Notes: generated from the letters alone by a model not told the origin. A stretch of DNA of 64,000 bases from an uncultured Lachnospiraceae bacterium (GCA_910589385.1 CAJUTU010000004.1:1-64000); one strand, 5' to 3'. Positions 27,252 to 37,090 are shown, counted from the stretch's first letter. Made by a program: numbers and translations.

Positions 27252-28148
27252 ATGGATACTACGACAGAGATCATACAGCAGTCGGCCGAAGAATCTGTAG
27301 AACAAGTCCAAACACAAGTGAATGAATTTGTGGCATTCTTTCATGAGCATATTCCAGATGTGATTTCCTTTGGGATGAGGGTTCTGATTGCGTTTCTCAT
27401 CTTTGCTGTAGGACGTATTTTTATCCGGTGGATACAAAATAAAATCAACCGCTCTTTAAAAAAGAACAATGCAGATACCGGGATCATGCAGTTTACGGAC
27501 TCATTTTTGAAAGCAGCCCTTTATATTATTTTGTTTTTGATTATTGCGGCTAATCTCGGGATTGAAATTTCTTCCATTTCTATGCTTTTTGCGTCGGCAG
27601 GTGTCGGGATCTCTCTGTCTCTGCAGCAGACATTATCGAACCTTGCAGGAGGAGTGCTGATCTTGCTGCTAAAACCATTTGTGGTTGGTGATTACATTAT
27701 TGAAGATACGAATAAGGATGAAGGGACTGTAAAGGAAATCCAGACATTCTATACAAAACTAACTACAGTAGATAACAGGACCATTGTAATTCCAAATGGG
27801 ATCCTTGCAAATAACAGCCTGACGAATGTAACGGCAAAGGCAGAAAGGCAGTTGGATTTAAGGATTGGGATTTCTTATGACTCAGACTTGAAAAAGGCAA
27901 AGCATCTTCTGGAAGATATGTTAAAAAATATTCCCAGTATTATCAAAGATGAAAGCCTGTATGTGTTTGTAGATTCTCTTGGTGAAAGCGCAGTGATACT
28001 CGGAATCCGGGGATGGGTCAAGACAGATGAATACTGGACGACCCGGTGGGATCTGCTGGAGAATATTAAGCTGACCTTTGATCAGGAAGGAATCGTGATA
28101 CCCTATAACCAGCTTACTGTGCATCTTAAGGAAAATCAATCTCAGTAA
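27252..28148 (+). CDS. Small-conductance mechanosensitive channel (MscS family)
   Basis: 298 residues. Three membrane helices precede the beta domain: about 38-60, 82-104 and the pore-lining segment near 105-130 rich in Gly/Ala/Ser (FASAGVGISLSLQQTLSNLAGG), followed by LLLKPFVVGDYI and VTAKAERQLDLRIGISYDSDL. The channel opens under membrane tension to release solutes. AGGAGG precedes the ATG. It closes the run from pgeF and ends near a terminator shared with tRNA-Thr. Confidence 0.92.
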   Translation: MDTTTEIIQQSAEESVEQVQTQVNEFVAFFHEHIPDVISFGMRVLIAFLIFAVGRIFIRWIQNKINRSLKKNNADTGIMQFTDSFLKAALYIILFLIIAANLGIEISSISMLFASAGVGISLSLQQTLSNLAGGVLILLLKPFVVGDYIIEDTNKDEGTVKEIQTFYTKLTTVDNRTIVIPNGILANNSLTNVTAKAERQLDLRIGISYDSDLKKAKHLLEDMLKNIPSIIKDESLYVFVDSLGESAVILGIRGWVKTDEYWTTRWDLLENIKLTFDQEGIVIPYNQLTVHLKENQSQ

Positions 28149-28185
28149 AAAAAGAAGCACACGCCCCGATCTATAGACTGTAACG

Positions 28186-28229
28186 AAAAATCCCTGCTCT
28201 TGTCAGTATCGGCAGCAGCAGGGATTTTT
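28186..28229. terminator. Bidirectional intrinsic terminator between mscS-type gene and tRNA-Thr
   Basis: AAAAATCCCTGCT (28186-28198) pairs with AGCAGGGATTTTT (28217-28229). T-runs arise in both directions, so it serves the channel gene on plus and the tRNA on minus. Confidence 0.8.
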
Positions 28230-28233
28230 TATA

Positions 28234-28306
28234 AGCCGAAAATCGGACTCGAACCGACGACCCCTTCATTACGAGTGAAGTGCTCTACCAACTGAGCTAT
28301 TTCGGC
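28234..28306 (-). tRNA. tRNA-Thr, anticodon CGT
   Basis: A 73-base cloverleaf on the minus strand. The acceptor GCCGAAA pairs with TTTCGGC; the D stem is GCTC/GAGC; the anticodon stem CTTCA/TGAAG closes the loop CTCGTAA, giving anticodon CGT (bases 28271-28273) for ACG codons; the T stem is GTCGG/CCGAT around TTCGAGT. The discriminator is T. CCA is not encoded. Confidence 0.95.
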
Positions 28307-28642
28307 AAGGCTCTGTAAACGAACCTTTCTTATTATAACCATTCTTTATACAAATTTCAACTGTTTTTTTCAAAAAAACAATCTACTGACCGTTTTTTTC
28401 CAAATTGTTGATTTTCAAACGTTTAATCCGCTTAAACAGCAGTGTGGAAAGAGCTGTAGATACGAAATTTTATTGTTTTGTATTGAATCAAACTGTTTTT
28501 GAGCACGCATTTTATGTTTATATCATCATTAAAATAGAAGTGCAATGCATATATTTAAAAGAAAAATCCTGAAATGCAATCCGAATAGAAAATATGGTTC
28601 TTTATAGTAGATTTTCAAAGAAAGGAAATGTAAAGAGATATT
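28307..28642. other. AT-rich divergent intergenic region
   Basis: About 335 bases, rich in A/T runs, between tRNA-Thr (minus) and the deacetylase gene (plus). It contains the tRNA promoter. I see no open frame worth calling and no convincing plus-strand promoter. Confidence 0.6.
28332..28360 (-). promoter_or_regulatory. tRNA-Thr promoter
   Basis: On the minus strand TTGAAA (28360-28355), 17-base spacer and TATAAT (28337-28332), 26 bases before the mature tRNA 5' end. Confidence 0.75.
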
Positions 28643-29416
28643 ATGAAAAGATGGCTGCAGGGAATATTTCTGGTTTATATGTTGATGCTGATAGGAATCT
28701 GTACTCCGAAAACGGCGGCAGGTAATGTACAGAATGATACAGGGGAAGCATTCTACCTTACCATTGAAAATAACGGAATACATGAGACATACAGGCATGG
28801 AGACGGGCAGTCCCTGGCAGCTTTGGATGCGGCAGGGGAAATTTCGTCCAAAGAACGTCCTAAGATTGCGTTAACCTTCGATGACGGCCCGAACGCTGTA
28901 CATACTCCTGTCCTGTTGGATGGGCTGAAAGAGAGGGACGTGAAAGCAACATTTTTTCTGATTGGAAAAAACATAGAAGCGGGAAATAACGCGGAGATTG
29001 TAAAAAGGGAATTGGAAGAAGGACATCTGATCGGAAACCATACATATAACCATGTAGAAATTACAAGAGTCAGCAATGACACTGCATATCAGGAAATTAA
29101 AAAGACTAATGATATCATCACCGCGATCACTGGAGAGCCTGTGGAATATATGAGGCCTCCGTTTGGACTTTGGCAGAAAGATCTGGAGCAAAGGATTCAT
29201 GTGCTGCCTGTGCTATGGACAGTAGACCCTTTAGACTGGGCAACAGAAAATGTAGATGAAATTGTAAATAAGGTAGTGACGGATGTGGAAGAAAATGATA
29301 TTATTTTGTTGCATGACTGTTATAAAAGTTCTGTAAAAGCCGCTTTGCGGATCGTAGACCTTTTAGAGGCAGAAGGGTATCAGTTTGTAACAGTAGATGA
29401 ACTGCTGCTGGAGTAA
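28643..29416 (+). CDS. Polysaccharide deacetylase (NodB homology domain)
   Basis: 257 residues. An N-terminal hydrophobic segment (about 5-22) exports or anchors the protein. The NodB domain has the metal and catalytic motif TFDDGP at 78-83, the HTYNH metal histidines H133 and H137, RPPFG and the C-terminal LLHD. It would remove acetyl groups from cell-wall glycan such as peptidoglycan N-acetylglucosamine or N-acetylmuramic acid. Family members include sporulation (PdaA/PdaB) and lysozyme-resistance (PgdA) enzymes; the sequence does not decide between them. Confidence 0.88.
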   Translation: MKRWLQGIFLVYMLMLIGICTPKTAAGNVQNDTGEAFYLTIENNGIHETYRHGDGQSLAALDAAGEISSKERPKIALTFDDGPNAVHTPVLLDGLKERDVKATFFLIGKNIEAGNNAEIVKRELEEGHLIGNHTYNHVEITRVSNDTAYQEIKKTNDIITAITGEPVEYMRPPFGLWQKDLEQRIHVLPVLWTVDPLDWATENVDEIVNKVVTDVEENDIILLHDCYKSSVKAALRIVDLLEAEGYQFVTVDELLLE

Positions 29417-29430
29417 AGGAGTGAAAACAT

Positions 29431-30150
29431 ATGATCAATGAATTTTCCAGGACAGAGCTCCTGATAGGCCAGGATTCGATGGAACGTCTGAAGTCTACTA
29501 CAGTTATGGTATTCGGCGTGGGGGGCGTGGGCTCTCATTGTATCGATGCCCTGGCAAGGGGCGGCATCGGGAAATTGATTCTGATCGATCATGACAAAGT
29601 TTCCCTTACCAACATCAACCGCCAGTGTGTGGCAAACCACAGCACCGTTGGAGATTACAAGACGCAGGCCATGAGAAGGATGATTGGGGAAATATGTCCG
29701 AATATCCAGGTGGATACTTATGAACGCTTTATTCTGGAAGATAATCTGGATGACCTGCTGGAAAAACAACCAGATTACATTGTGGATGCGGTGGATACTG
29801 TGACCGCAAAAATTGCAATTGTAAAAGGGGCAAGGCGCTTGGGGATTCCTTTGATCAGCAGCATGGGAACAGGGAACAAACTGCATCCGGAACTTTTTGA
29901 GATTGCGGACTTGTCCCAGACCAGTGTCTGCCCTCTTTGCAGAGTGATGCGCAGAGAGTTGAAAGCGAGGGGGATCCTGCATCTAAAAGTACTTTACTCA
30001 AAAGAACAGCCTGTGGATATCTCCGGACGGATTTCAGAAGAGGAAAAGGGGAAGAGAAAAGCAATTCCAGGCAGTATTTCTTTTGTTCCTCCTGTGGCGG
30101 GTCTTTTAATAGCCGGTGAGGTCATTCGGGCATTGGCTGGAATTGATTAA
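29431..30150 (+). CDS. tcdA: tRNA threonylcarbamoyladenosine dehydratase
   Basis: 239 residues of the ThiF/MoeB/E1 fold. The nucleotide-binding GVGGVGSH lies at 29-36, followed by LILIDHDKVSLTNINRQ and CPLCRVMRRELKARGI with a CxxC. The length and motif set match TcdA (CsdL), which cyclises t6A37 of tRNAs to ct6A using ATP. The enzyme is cytoplasmic. It is 14 bases after the deacetylase gene. Confidence 0.88.
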   Translation: MINEFSRTELLIGQDSMERLKSTTVMVFGVGGVGSHCIDALARGGIGKLILIDHDKVSLTNINRQCVANHSTVGDYKTQAMRRMIGEICPNIQVDTYERFILEDNLDDLLEKQPDYIVDAVDTVTAKIAIVKGARRLGIPLISSMGTGNKLHPELFEIADLSQTSVCPLCRVMRRELKARGILHLKVLYSKEQPVDISGRISEEEKGKRKAIPGSISFVPPVAGLLIAGEVIRALAGID

Positions 30151-30270
30151 CTCGAAAAAATATTTTATGAAGAAAATACGGGAACTGCCCGCATCTGATA
30201 TCTGCTTTGCAGATGGCGGGCGGGCAGCCGGTTTGCTGTGCAGATTGGCTGCAAAAAAGAGGAATAGGAC

Positions 30271-31608
30271 ATGGATTTATTTGATTATATGAGAGAGACA
30301 GAACAGGAAAAGGAGTCGCCGCTGGCATCAAGGATGCGCCCGGCAGCTTTGGAGGAAGTGGTTGGGCAGCGGCATATCATCGGAAAGGACAAGCTGTTGT
30401 ACCGTGCAATCCGGGCGGACAAGCTGGGGTCCATTATTTTTTATGGCCCACCGGGAACAGGTAAGACTACACTTGCAAAGGTAATTGCCAATACGACCAG
30501 TGCAGAATTTAAACAGATCAACGCCACATCGGCCGGGAAAAAGGATATGGAAAACGTGGTAAATGAGGCGAAGGATCTTCTTGGGATGTATCAGAAGAAA
30601 ACCATCCTTTTTATAGACGAGATCCATCGGTTTAATAAAGGACAGCAGGATTACCTCCTTCCTTTCGTGGAGGACGGCACCATTACTTTAATCGGTGCGA
30701 CGACGGAGAACCCTTATTTTGAAGTAAATGGAGCGTTGATATCCAGATCCAGTATTTTTGAACTTAAGGCGCTGGATAAAGAAGACATTAAAACTCTTTT
30801 ACGGAGGGCAGTCTATGATAAAGAGAAGGGAATGGGGACATTTCATGCACAGATTGATGAGGATGCATTGGATTTCCTGGCAGATATCTCAGGCGGAGAT
30901 GCCAGAAATGCGTTGAATGCAGTAGAACTCGGCATTCTGACGACAGAGCGCAGTGAGGATGGAATCATCCATATTACGTTAGAGGTGGCCTCAGAATGCA
31001 TCCAAAAGCGGGTGGTACGCTATGATAAGAACGGAGATAACCACTATGACACGATTTCTGCTTTTATTAAGAGTATGCGCGGCTCTGCCCCGGATGCAGC
31101 GGTCTACTATCTGGCCAAGATGCTGTATGCCGGGGAGGATATAAAATTTATCGCCCGCCGGATCATGATCTGTGCGGCAGAGGACGTCGGAAATGCAGAC
31201 CCCCAGGCATTGACCGTTGCAGTTTCTGCGGCCCAGGCGGTAGAGCGTATCGGCATGCCTGAAGCAGAGATTATTTTATCACAGGCCGTTCTCTATGTAG
31301 CCTCTGCACCGAAGAGCAATTCTGCCGTCATGGCCATTGCAGCCGCAAAAGAAAGCATAAATCAGATACATACAACGGTGCCTGTCCACCTACAGGATGC
31401 ACACTACAAAGGAGCAAAAAAGATAGGGCACGGGATTGGATACAAATACGCCCATGACTATCCCGATCATTATGTGGAGCAGCAATACCTGCCTGATGAG
31501 ATTAAAGATGCCAGGTTTTATGAGCCTGGCGGTTTGGGATATGAAAAGGAGATAAAGGAACATCTGTCGAAGATTCGGAGTAATTCCTGTGGAGACGGCC
31601 GTAACTGA
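30271..31608 (+). CDS. rarA: Replication-associated recombination protein A (AAA+ ATPase)
   Basis: 445 residues with Walker A GPPGTGKTT at 59-67, Walker B with IDEIHRFNKGQQD, sensor GATTENP and the C-terminal tetramerisation part (HLQDAHYKGAKKIGHGIGYKYAHDYP). RarA/MgsA acts at stalled replication forks. The preceding 120 bases contain a GC-rich hairpin (30184-30226). Its end converges on DUF4364 with a shared terminator. Confidence 0.95.
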   Translation: MDLFDYMRETEQEKESPLASRMRPAALEEVVGQRHIIGKDKLLYRAIRADKLGSIIFYGPPGTGKTTLAKVIANTTSAEFKQINATSAGKKDMENVVNEAKDLLGMYQKKTILFIDEIHRFNKGQQDYLLPFVEDGTITLIGATTENPYFEVNGALISRSSIFELKALDKEDIKTLLRRAVYDKEKGMGTFHAQIDEDALDFLADISGGDARNALNAVELGILTTERSEDGIIHITLEVASECIQKRVVRYDKNGDNHYDTISAFIKSMRGSAPDAAVYYLAKMLYAGEDIKFIARRIMICAAEDVGNADPQALTVAVSAAQAVERIGMPEAEIILSQAVLYVASAPKSNSAVMAIAAAKESINQIHTTVPVHLQDAHYKGAKKIGHGIGYKYAHDYPDHYVEQQYLPDEIKDARFYEPGGLGYEKEIKEHLSKIRSNSCGDGRN

Positions 31609-31670
31609 CTTCTGTTGATATCATAGCGGCAGGTTCTTTACATATATCCGCCGGATATCACAGAAGTTTT
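31608..31670. terminator. Long bidirectional hairpin between convergent rarA and DUF4364 genes
   Basis: ACTTCTGTTGATATC (31608-31622) pairs with GATATCACAGAAGT (31654-31667) with one bulge, and inner GCGG/CCGC bases pair again; TTT follows. The right arm overlaps the DUF4364 stop region. Confidence 0.65.
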
Positions 31671-32170
31671 GCCAGTAATGCCGCATAGATTTCCTGGCTT
31701 TGGCTGGTCCAGTTATTTGCGATTGATTCCGCCTCTTTTTTTGTAGGAACTGTTAATTTCAGATCGACCAGACTTTGTGGACCGTCCAAAAGCTGGCAGC
31801 GTACCTCATATTTCTGGTCTGTATTTAGATAGTATTTCGCCCTGACTGCAACGTCTTCACTTAGGTCGTACTCTTTCTCTTTCAAAAAAGCATCTATGTC
31901 ATTTCGGATTTCCGGGCTGATATTGCTGATGAGAAAATGAATCGTCCTGGCGCCGTCCGGGGTGAGATGATAAAGTGTGCGCCGGTGGTTTTCCTCCACT
32001 TCCACCAGATTGGATTCTATGAGTTGTGCCATAGACTCCTGTAATTTAAAATAGGTCGTGTATCCTTTTCCAAGGATGAAGTCCGTGAACTGTGTCATGG
32101 CCAGTGGAAAATTGACTCTTTTCAGCATATATAAGATCATTAGTTTATATAAGGTTAATGCTTCAGTCAT
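31658..32170 (-). CDS. DUF4364 family protein
   Basis: 170 residues. The N-terminus reads LYKLMILYMLKRVNFPLAMTQFTDFILGKGYTTYF followed by a winged-helix pattern (LIESNLVEVEENHRRTLYHLTPDGARTI), as in PadR-like regulators. DUF4364 proteins are common in Clostridia and are predicted DNA-binding; no target is known. The start overlaps the end of the radical SAM gene by 8 bases, so they are co-translated. Confidence 0.82.
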   Translation of the reverse strand: MTEALTLYKLMILYMLKRVNFPLAMTQFTDFILGKGYTTYFKLQESMAQLIESNLVEVEENHRRTLYHLTPDGARTIHFLISNISPEIRNDIDAFLKEKEYDLSEDVAVRAKYYLNTDQKYEVRCQLLDGPQSLVDLKLTVPTKKEAESIANNWTSQSQEIYAALLAKLL

Positions 32171-33113
32171 GATACTCCTTTCCCTGCCAGATATCCTGTG
32201 CTTTCAGATGGCGGTGCAGTGTGTTTAATACGGTTCGTTTATTGCTGGTCCAAAGCGGTGTGATCAAGAGTTCCTTTGGTCCGTCCCCGGTCAGCCGGTG
32301 GATAGTGATATCCGGCCGCAGCCTTGAAATGCATTGTCCCAGCATCGAGATATACTCTTCCATAGAAGGCACCGGGAACGGATGCGACTCATACAAAACG
32401 GCAAGGTCTGTGCCTTTTAAAATATGCAGAAGCTGTAATTTGATTCCTTGGATATCCATGTGGTTGAGATAGTCCAGTGTCTGGAACATCTGCTGTCTGG
32501 TTTCACCGGGAAGATATAAAATGGTATGGACAACCACCGTGATCTTTCGGCTTCGCAGTTCCCTGACTGCCTGTTCAAATACAGGCAGTTCATATCCCCT
32601 CCGGATAAAAGCAGCGGTGTCAGGGTGAATGGTCTGAAGCCCTAATTCAACCCATATTGGTTTGATACGGTTGATGCGGTCCAGAAGTTCCAGAACGGGT
32701 TCTCCCAGGCAGTCCGGCCTGGTGGCAATGGAAAGAATCTTTACATCCGGGTCGCAGACTGCTTCCATATAAATCTGCTCCAGATAACTGACAGGACCGT
32801 ATGTATTGGTAAATGCTTGAAAATAGGCAATGTATGAATGTACAGGACGCTTCTGGATTAAGGCTGCTTTTCCATGCTGCAGCTGCTCTGTTATAGACAA
32901 ATCCGCAGAACCGGCAAAGTCACCAGATCCTGCGGCACTACAGAAGATGCATCCGCCATATCCGGCTGTACCGTCCCGGTTAGGGCAAGTCATTTTACCA
33001 TTTAAAATGATTTTATAAACTTTTTCACCATAAGCCTGCTTTAAATCATAATCTGTGGAATGATAGCGCTTTTCACCCCATCGCCCTGGTGCCGTGGAAG
33101 GCCTGCTTTTCAT
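32163..33113 (-). CDS. Radical SAM protein, TIGR01212/YhcC family
   Basis: 316 residues from the ATG at 33113, which has AAAGGG upstream and gives the family length; the longer frame starting at 33182 has no ribosome-binding site. Near the N-terminus MTCPNRDGTAGYGGCIFC carries the three cluster cysteines in the longer spacing typical of this family. Further motifs are WVELGLQT, GYELP and LPGETRQQM. Radical SAM chemistry is certain, the substrate is unknown. It is translationally coupled to DUF4364. Confidence 0.85.
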   Translation of the reverse strand: MKSRPSTAPGRWGEKRYHSTDYDLKQAYGEKVYKIILNGKMTCPNRDGTAGYGGCIFCSAAGSGDFAGSADLSITEQLQHGKAALIQKRPVHSYIAYFQAFTNTYGPVSYLEQIYMEAVCDPDVKILSIATRPDCLGEPVLELLDRINRIKPIWVELGLQTIHPDTAAFIRRGYELPVFEQAVRELRSRKITVVVHTILYLPGETRQQMFQTLDYLNHMDIQGIKLQLLHILKGTDLAVLYESHPFPVPSMEEYISMLGQCISRLRPDITIHRLTGDGPKELLITPLWTSNKRTVLNTLHRHLKAQDIWQGKEYHD

Positions 33114-33278
33114 AGACCATATCAACCCTTTCTGTAGATTTTTTCTGGGATTTATCATAGCACGCTTCCCAAAGCAGTGCAAGTGTAAGTACTATAGCCG
33201 TTCGGCACACATGCACAGAAAAAGCTTTCTGTAATTCATTTTACAATGATTGATTTGTAATTGATTTCCAAAAAATAC

Positions 33279-33306
33279 TTGCTTTTTTAATTCATTCGTG
33301 TATAAT
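33279..33306 (+). promoter_or_regulatory. rho promoter
   Basis: TTGCTT (33279-33284), 16-base spacer, perfect TATAAT (33301-33306). It lies about 107 bases before the rho start, so the message has a leader of about 100 bases. Confidence 0.6.
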
Positions 33307-33413
33307 ACAAACAGGTTTTAGTTCATTTGTGTCAATTCAGACTAAGCTTCCCGAATAGATAGAAAAAGTAAAAAGATATGATATAGATCGATATAGAAAG
33401 GAAAGGGATTTTT

Positions 33414-34763
33414 ATGACGAGAGAAAAGTATGAATCGCTCCCTCTGACTACCTTAAAGGAACTTGCAAAGGCAAGGAACATGAGAGGCATTTCCACGATG
33501 AAGAAGAGCGATTTGATCGACGCTATGCTTGCCCAGGATGAGAGGGACAGCCAGGAAGCTGCCCAGGAGGAGGCAAAAGAAGAAGTACGCGAAGAGATGA
33601 AAGAGAAAAAAGAACCAACAGATATTGAACAGCTTGACAGCGGAAAGACGGCAAACGGAATTCTGGAAGTGCTGCCGGACGGGTTTGGCTTTATCCGGAG
33701 TGATAACTATCTTCCAGGTGAAAACGACGTATATGTCTCACCTTCTCAAATCCGCAGATTTGGTTTAAAGACTGGGGATATTCTGATGGGAAATACCCGG
33801 ATCAAAACCCAGGGTGAAAAGTTCAGCGCGCTTCTTTATGTTTCATCCATCAACGGGATGCGTCCGTCGGATGCATTAAAGCGGCGTAATTTTGAAGATT
33901 TGACTCCTATTTTCCCGAACCAGCGTCTTTGTATGGAGACACCGGGCTGCACAACTGCAATGCGGATCGTGGATCTGCTCTCACCGATCGGCAAAGGACA
34001 GCGTGGTATGATCGTATCCCCTCCAAAAGCCGGTAAGACAACCCTGCTGAAAGAAATTGCACTTTCCGTGCAAAAAACAGACCCCAACATACATCTTTTA
34101 ATCCTTTTGATCGACGAACGTCCAGAAGAAGTGACAGACATCCGGGAAGCAATTGCTGGTCCGAATGTGGAAGTAGTATACTCTACATTTGATGAACTTC
34201 CAGAACATCATAAGCGAGTGTCAGAAATGGTGATCGAACGTGCGAAGCGTCTCGTGGAACATGGAAAAGACGTTGCAATCCTTCTTGACAGCATCACCCG
34301 GCTGGCACGTGCTTACAACGTGCTTGTACCGCCTTCAGGCAGGACTTTGTCAGGAGGCCTTGACCCGACAGCCCTCCATATGCCGAAAAGATTTTTCGGT
34401 GCGGCCAGAAACATGCGGGAGGGCGGAAGTCTGACAATCCTGGCAACAGCTCTGGTGGAAACTGGAAGCAAGATGGACGATGTTGTCTATGAGGAGTTTA
34501 AAGGAACCGGTAATATGGAGCTGGTATTAGACCGGAAGCTGCAGGAGAGAAGAGTATTTCCGGCAATTGATATCCCGAAATCCAGCACAAGAAGGGAAGA
34601 CCTTCTGCTGAACAAGGAAGAGCAGGAAGCGGTCTTTATCATCCGAAAAGCATTAAACAATATGAAGTCTGACGAGGCAGTGGACAATCTGTTAAATATG
34701 TTTTCACGCACAAAAACTAACGAAGAACTGATAAAGATGGTAAACCGCCAGAAATTTATTTAA
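33414..34763 (+). CDS. rho: Transcription termination factor Rho
   Basis: 449 residues. The N-terminal SAP-like Rho_N helices ([29 protein letters not shown]) are followed by an acidic/basic linker at about 44-75, the cold-shock RNA-binding domain ([28 protein letters not shown]) and the RecA-like ATPase with Walker [11 protein letters not shown] near 203-212. The Q-loop and R-loop regions ([36 protein letters not shown]) are present. It terminates untranslated transcripts. Confidence 0.97.
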   Translation: MTREKYESLPLTTLKELAKARNMRGISTMKKSDLIDAMLAQDERDSQEAAQEEAKEEVREEMKEKKEPTDIEQLDSGKTANGILEVLPDGFGFIRSDNYLPGENDVYVSPSQIRRFGLKTGDILMGNTRIKTQGEKFSALLYVSSINGMRPSDALKRRNFEDLTPIFPNQRLCMETPGCTTAMRIVDLLSPIGKGQRGMIVSPPKAGKTTLLKEIALSVQKTDPNIHLLILLIDERPEEVTDIREAIAGPNVEVVYSTFDELPEHHKRVSEMVIERAKRLVEHGKDVAILLDSITRLARAYNVLVPPSGRTLSGGLDPTALHMPKRFFGAARNMREGGSLTILATALVETGSKMDDVVYEEFKGTGNMELVLDRKLQERRVFPAIDIPKSSTRREDLLLNKEEQEAVFIIRKALNNMKSDEAVDNLLNMFSRTKTNEELIKMVNRQKFI

Positions 34764-34800
34764 AAGTTTATCAAATTTGCGGAGAATCGTTGAAAATAGC

Positions 34801-34829
34801 TTGCAAAATAAAGGACGGTATGATACAAT
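34801..34829 (+). promoter_or_regulatory. rpmE promoter
   Basis: TTGCAA (34801-34806), 17-base spacer ending TGA, TACAAT (34824-34829); same architecture as the rplS promoter. Confidence 0.65.
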
Positions 34830-34883
34830 AACAGCGTTGTTCCGAGATTATAATGAATATTTTAAAATAGAGAGGTGAAAAAC

Positions 34884-35084
34884 ATGAGAGAAGGAATCCA
34901 TCCGGAGTACCATCAGGCAACTGTGACATGCAACTGTGGGAATACATTCGTAACAGGCTCTACTAATGAAAGTATCCATGTAGAAATCTGTTCCAAATGC
35001 CATCCGTTCTACACAGGCCAGCAGAAAGCTGCACAGGCTCGCGGCCGTGTTGATAAGTTCAATAAAAAGTATGGCATCAAATAA
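34884..35084 (+). CDS. rpmE: 50S ribosomal protein L31 (zinc-binding form)
   Basis: 66 residues from the ATG at 34884, since AGAGGTG covers the in-frame GTG at 34875. Cysteines C16, C18, C36 and C39 form the zinc site of the C+ type. L31 bridges the subunits. Its own promoter lies between rho and this gene. Confidence 0.96.
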   Translation: MREGIHPEYHQATVTCNCGNTFVTGSTNESIHVEICSKCHPFYTGQQKAAQARGRVDKFNKKYGIK

Positions 35085-35097
35085 GAAGAACAAGCAG

Positions 35098-35125
35098 CAG
35101 GCTGAGGTAAACATATCTCAGCCTG
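35098..35125 (+). terminator. Hairpin after rpmE
   Basis: CAGGCTGAG (35098-35106) pairs with CTCAGCCTG (35117-35125) around 10 bases. The T-run is poor (TTATC), so read-through into DUF1385 is likely. Confidence 0.5.
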
Positions 35126-35172
35126 TTATCGTATCAGGGAAAAGATACTTATGAGACAGGAGCTGAGAAAGT

Positions 35173-36111
35173 ATGAAATCGTCAAACATAGGCGGACAGG
35201 CGGTCCTGGAAGGAATTATGATGAAGAATGGAGACCGCTATGCTGTAGCCGTCAGAAAGCCGGACAAGGAGATTGAGGTATGCGTACAAGATTATAACAG
35301 TATTGTCCCGAAAGCAGTCCGAAAAATTCCCTTTATCCGAGGGATATTTAATTTCATAGACTCTTTGGTTCTGGGGATGAAAACATTGATGTTTTCCGCA
35401 GAATTTTTTGAAGAAGAGGAAGGGGAAGTACGGGAGCTGACAGCGGACGAGGCGGCAAAGGAAGAAAAAAAAGAGTCTTTTGTGATGACACTTGTCCTGA
35501 TGTTTTCTGTGGTACTGGCGATTGTAATCTTTATGGTCTTTCCTTATTTTTTGAGTGGATTATTAAAGAAGTTTATTACCTCCAGAACAGTGCTCACGGT
35601 CTTAGAAGGGATTATCCGTCTCTTGATCTTCCTTGGATATATTTCCTTGGTATCCCGTATGGAAGATATTCAAAGAACGTTTATGTATCATGGAGCAGAG
35701 CATAAGTGTATCAACTGCATTGAGCATGGGTTGGATTTGAATATAGAGAATGTCCGGATCAGTTCCCGGCAGCATAAGCGGTGCGGTACGAGTTTCTTGT
35801 TTTTTGTGATGATCGTCAGTATTATTTTCTGTTTTTTTATAACTACAGAGTCCCAGGTGCTGCGGGTAGTGCTCCGGATTGCACTGATGCCGTTGATCGC
35901 AGGGGTATCTTATGAGATCATCCGTCTGGCTGGAAACAGTGATAATCCATTTGTAAACCTGCTAAGCCAGCCGGGGCTTTGGGTACAGAATATGACTACG
36001 AAGGAACCCGACGACAGTATGATTGAAGTGGCAATCCAGGCAGTGGAAGCGGTATTTGACTGGAAAAAGTATAAGAAAGAAAATTTCGGGGCTGATGTGG
36101 GCAATATCTGA
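35173..36111 (+). CDS. DUF1385 family membrane protein
   Basis: 312 residues. The N-terminus SSNIGGQAVLEGIMMKN is the family signature; two central hydrophobic segments (about 102-125 and 135-155) and two further ones near 217-235 and 238-255 span the membrane; RTFMYHGAEHKCINCIEHG with its His/Cys residues is conserved. The gene lies between rpmE and prmC in most Firmicutes. Function unknown. It has been called a predicted metal-dependent enzyme, which I cannot support beyond the conserved H and C residues. Confidence 0.88.
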   Translation: MKSSNIGGQAVLEGIMMKNGDRYAVAVRKPDKEIEVCVQDYNSIVPKAVRKIPFIRGIFNFIDSLVLGMKTLMFSAEFFEEEEGEVRELTADEAAKEEKKESFVMTLVLMFSVVLAIVIFMVFPYFLSGLLKKFITSRTVLTVLEGIIRLLIFLGYISLVSRMEDIQRTFMYHGAEHKCINCIEHGLDLNIENVRISSRQHKRCGTSFLFFVMIVSIIFCFFITTESQVLRVVLRIALMPLIAGVSYEIIRLAGNSDNPFVNLLSQPGLWVQNMTTKEPDDSMIEVAIQAVEAVFDWKKYKKENFGADVGNI

Positions 36112-36137
36112 CTGGACAGACGGCCAAAGGAGGCATC

Positions 36138-37019
36138 ATGACACTAAAAGCTGCTTATGAAAAGGGCATAAGACAGTTGGAACAAAGTGGGATTGCCGAG
36201 TATGAACTGGATGCATGGTATCTGCTGGAACATGTAACAGGAATCACCTGGGCTTTGTATCTTCTGGACAGCAAAAAAGAACTGGATGCTGCACAGGAGA
36301 CATCTTACTCTGCACTTTTAGAAAAAAGGACCCACCGGATCCCGCTGCAGCATTTAACCGGTGTCCAGGAGTTTATGGGGCTGGACTTTCAAGTTAATGA
36401 ACATGTATTGATTCCCAGGCAGGATACGGAAATCCTGGTGGAGACAGCTCTGGAGATTTTGAAAGATATATGGCAGTCATACGAGGAAAAGACCCCTAAA
36501 ATGAACGTACTTGATATGTGTACCGGTTCCGGCTGTATTGTATTGAGCATTCTGAAACTATTTGGACACCCACTTTCAGGGATAGGAGTTGATATTTCCG
36601 GAAATGCATTAGAAACTGCCCGGAAAAATGCAGAAAATCTAAACTTAGAGGCCGTGTTTTTACAGAGTGACCTGTTTGAACGTGTGGAAGGGCAATTTTC
36701 AATGCTCATATCTAATCCGCCATATATTCGATCCGCTCAGATCCAGACCCTGCAGAAAGAAGTGAAGGAGTATGAGCCTGTTATGGCATTAGACGGCGGC
36801 GAAGACGGACTGCACTTTTATCGGAAGATCATACAAGAGTGCAGGCAGTACTTAATTTCAGGAGGATATCTGCTGTTTGAGATTGGATATGACCAGGCAT
36901 CAGAAGTGGCAAAGCTCATGTGGAATGCCGGTTTTCGAAGCATTGCTGTAAAAAAGGATTTGGCAGGGCTTGACCGGGTTGTGTCAGGCAGGTATGATGA
37001 TAGGATAGAAGCAAGATAA
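36138..37019 (+). CDS. prmC: Release factor glutamine methyltransferase
   Basis: 293 residues. An N-terminal helical domain (YELDAWYLLEHVTG) is followed by the SAM domain with DMCTGSGCI and the substrate-glutamine motif NPPY at 193-196. PrmC methylates the glutamine of the GGQ motif of RF1 and RF2. Its substrate gene prfA is immediately downstream. Confidence 0.95.
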   Translation: MTLKAAYEKGIRQLEQSGIAEYELDAWYLLEHVTGITWALYLLDSKKELDAAQETSYSALLEKRTHRIPLQHLTGVQEFMGLDFQVNEHVLIPRQDTEILVETALEILKDIWQSYEEKTPKMNVLDMCTGSGCIVLSILKLFGHPLSGIGVDISGNALETARKNAENLNLEAVFLQSDLFERVEGQFSMLISNPPYIRSAQIQTLQKEVKEYEPVMALDGGEDGLHFYRKIIQECRQYLISGGYLLFEIGYDQASEVAKLMWNAGFRSIAVKKDLAGLDRVVSGRYDDRIEAR

Positions 37020-37090
37020 ATAATAGTTGATTTAGAAGCTGGAATGTTTAGGATAATTTAGAGACAGTTCTTTAGAGAGGAAAAGGGATT

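Noticed and set aside
30184..30226. GC-rich hairpin between tcdA and rarA as an intrinsic terminator
   Set aside because: The stem is strong but has a bulge and is not followed by a T-run, so termination is not supported.
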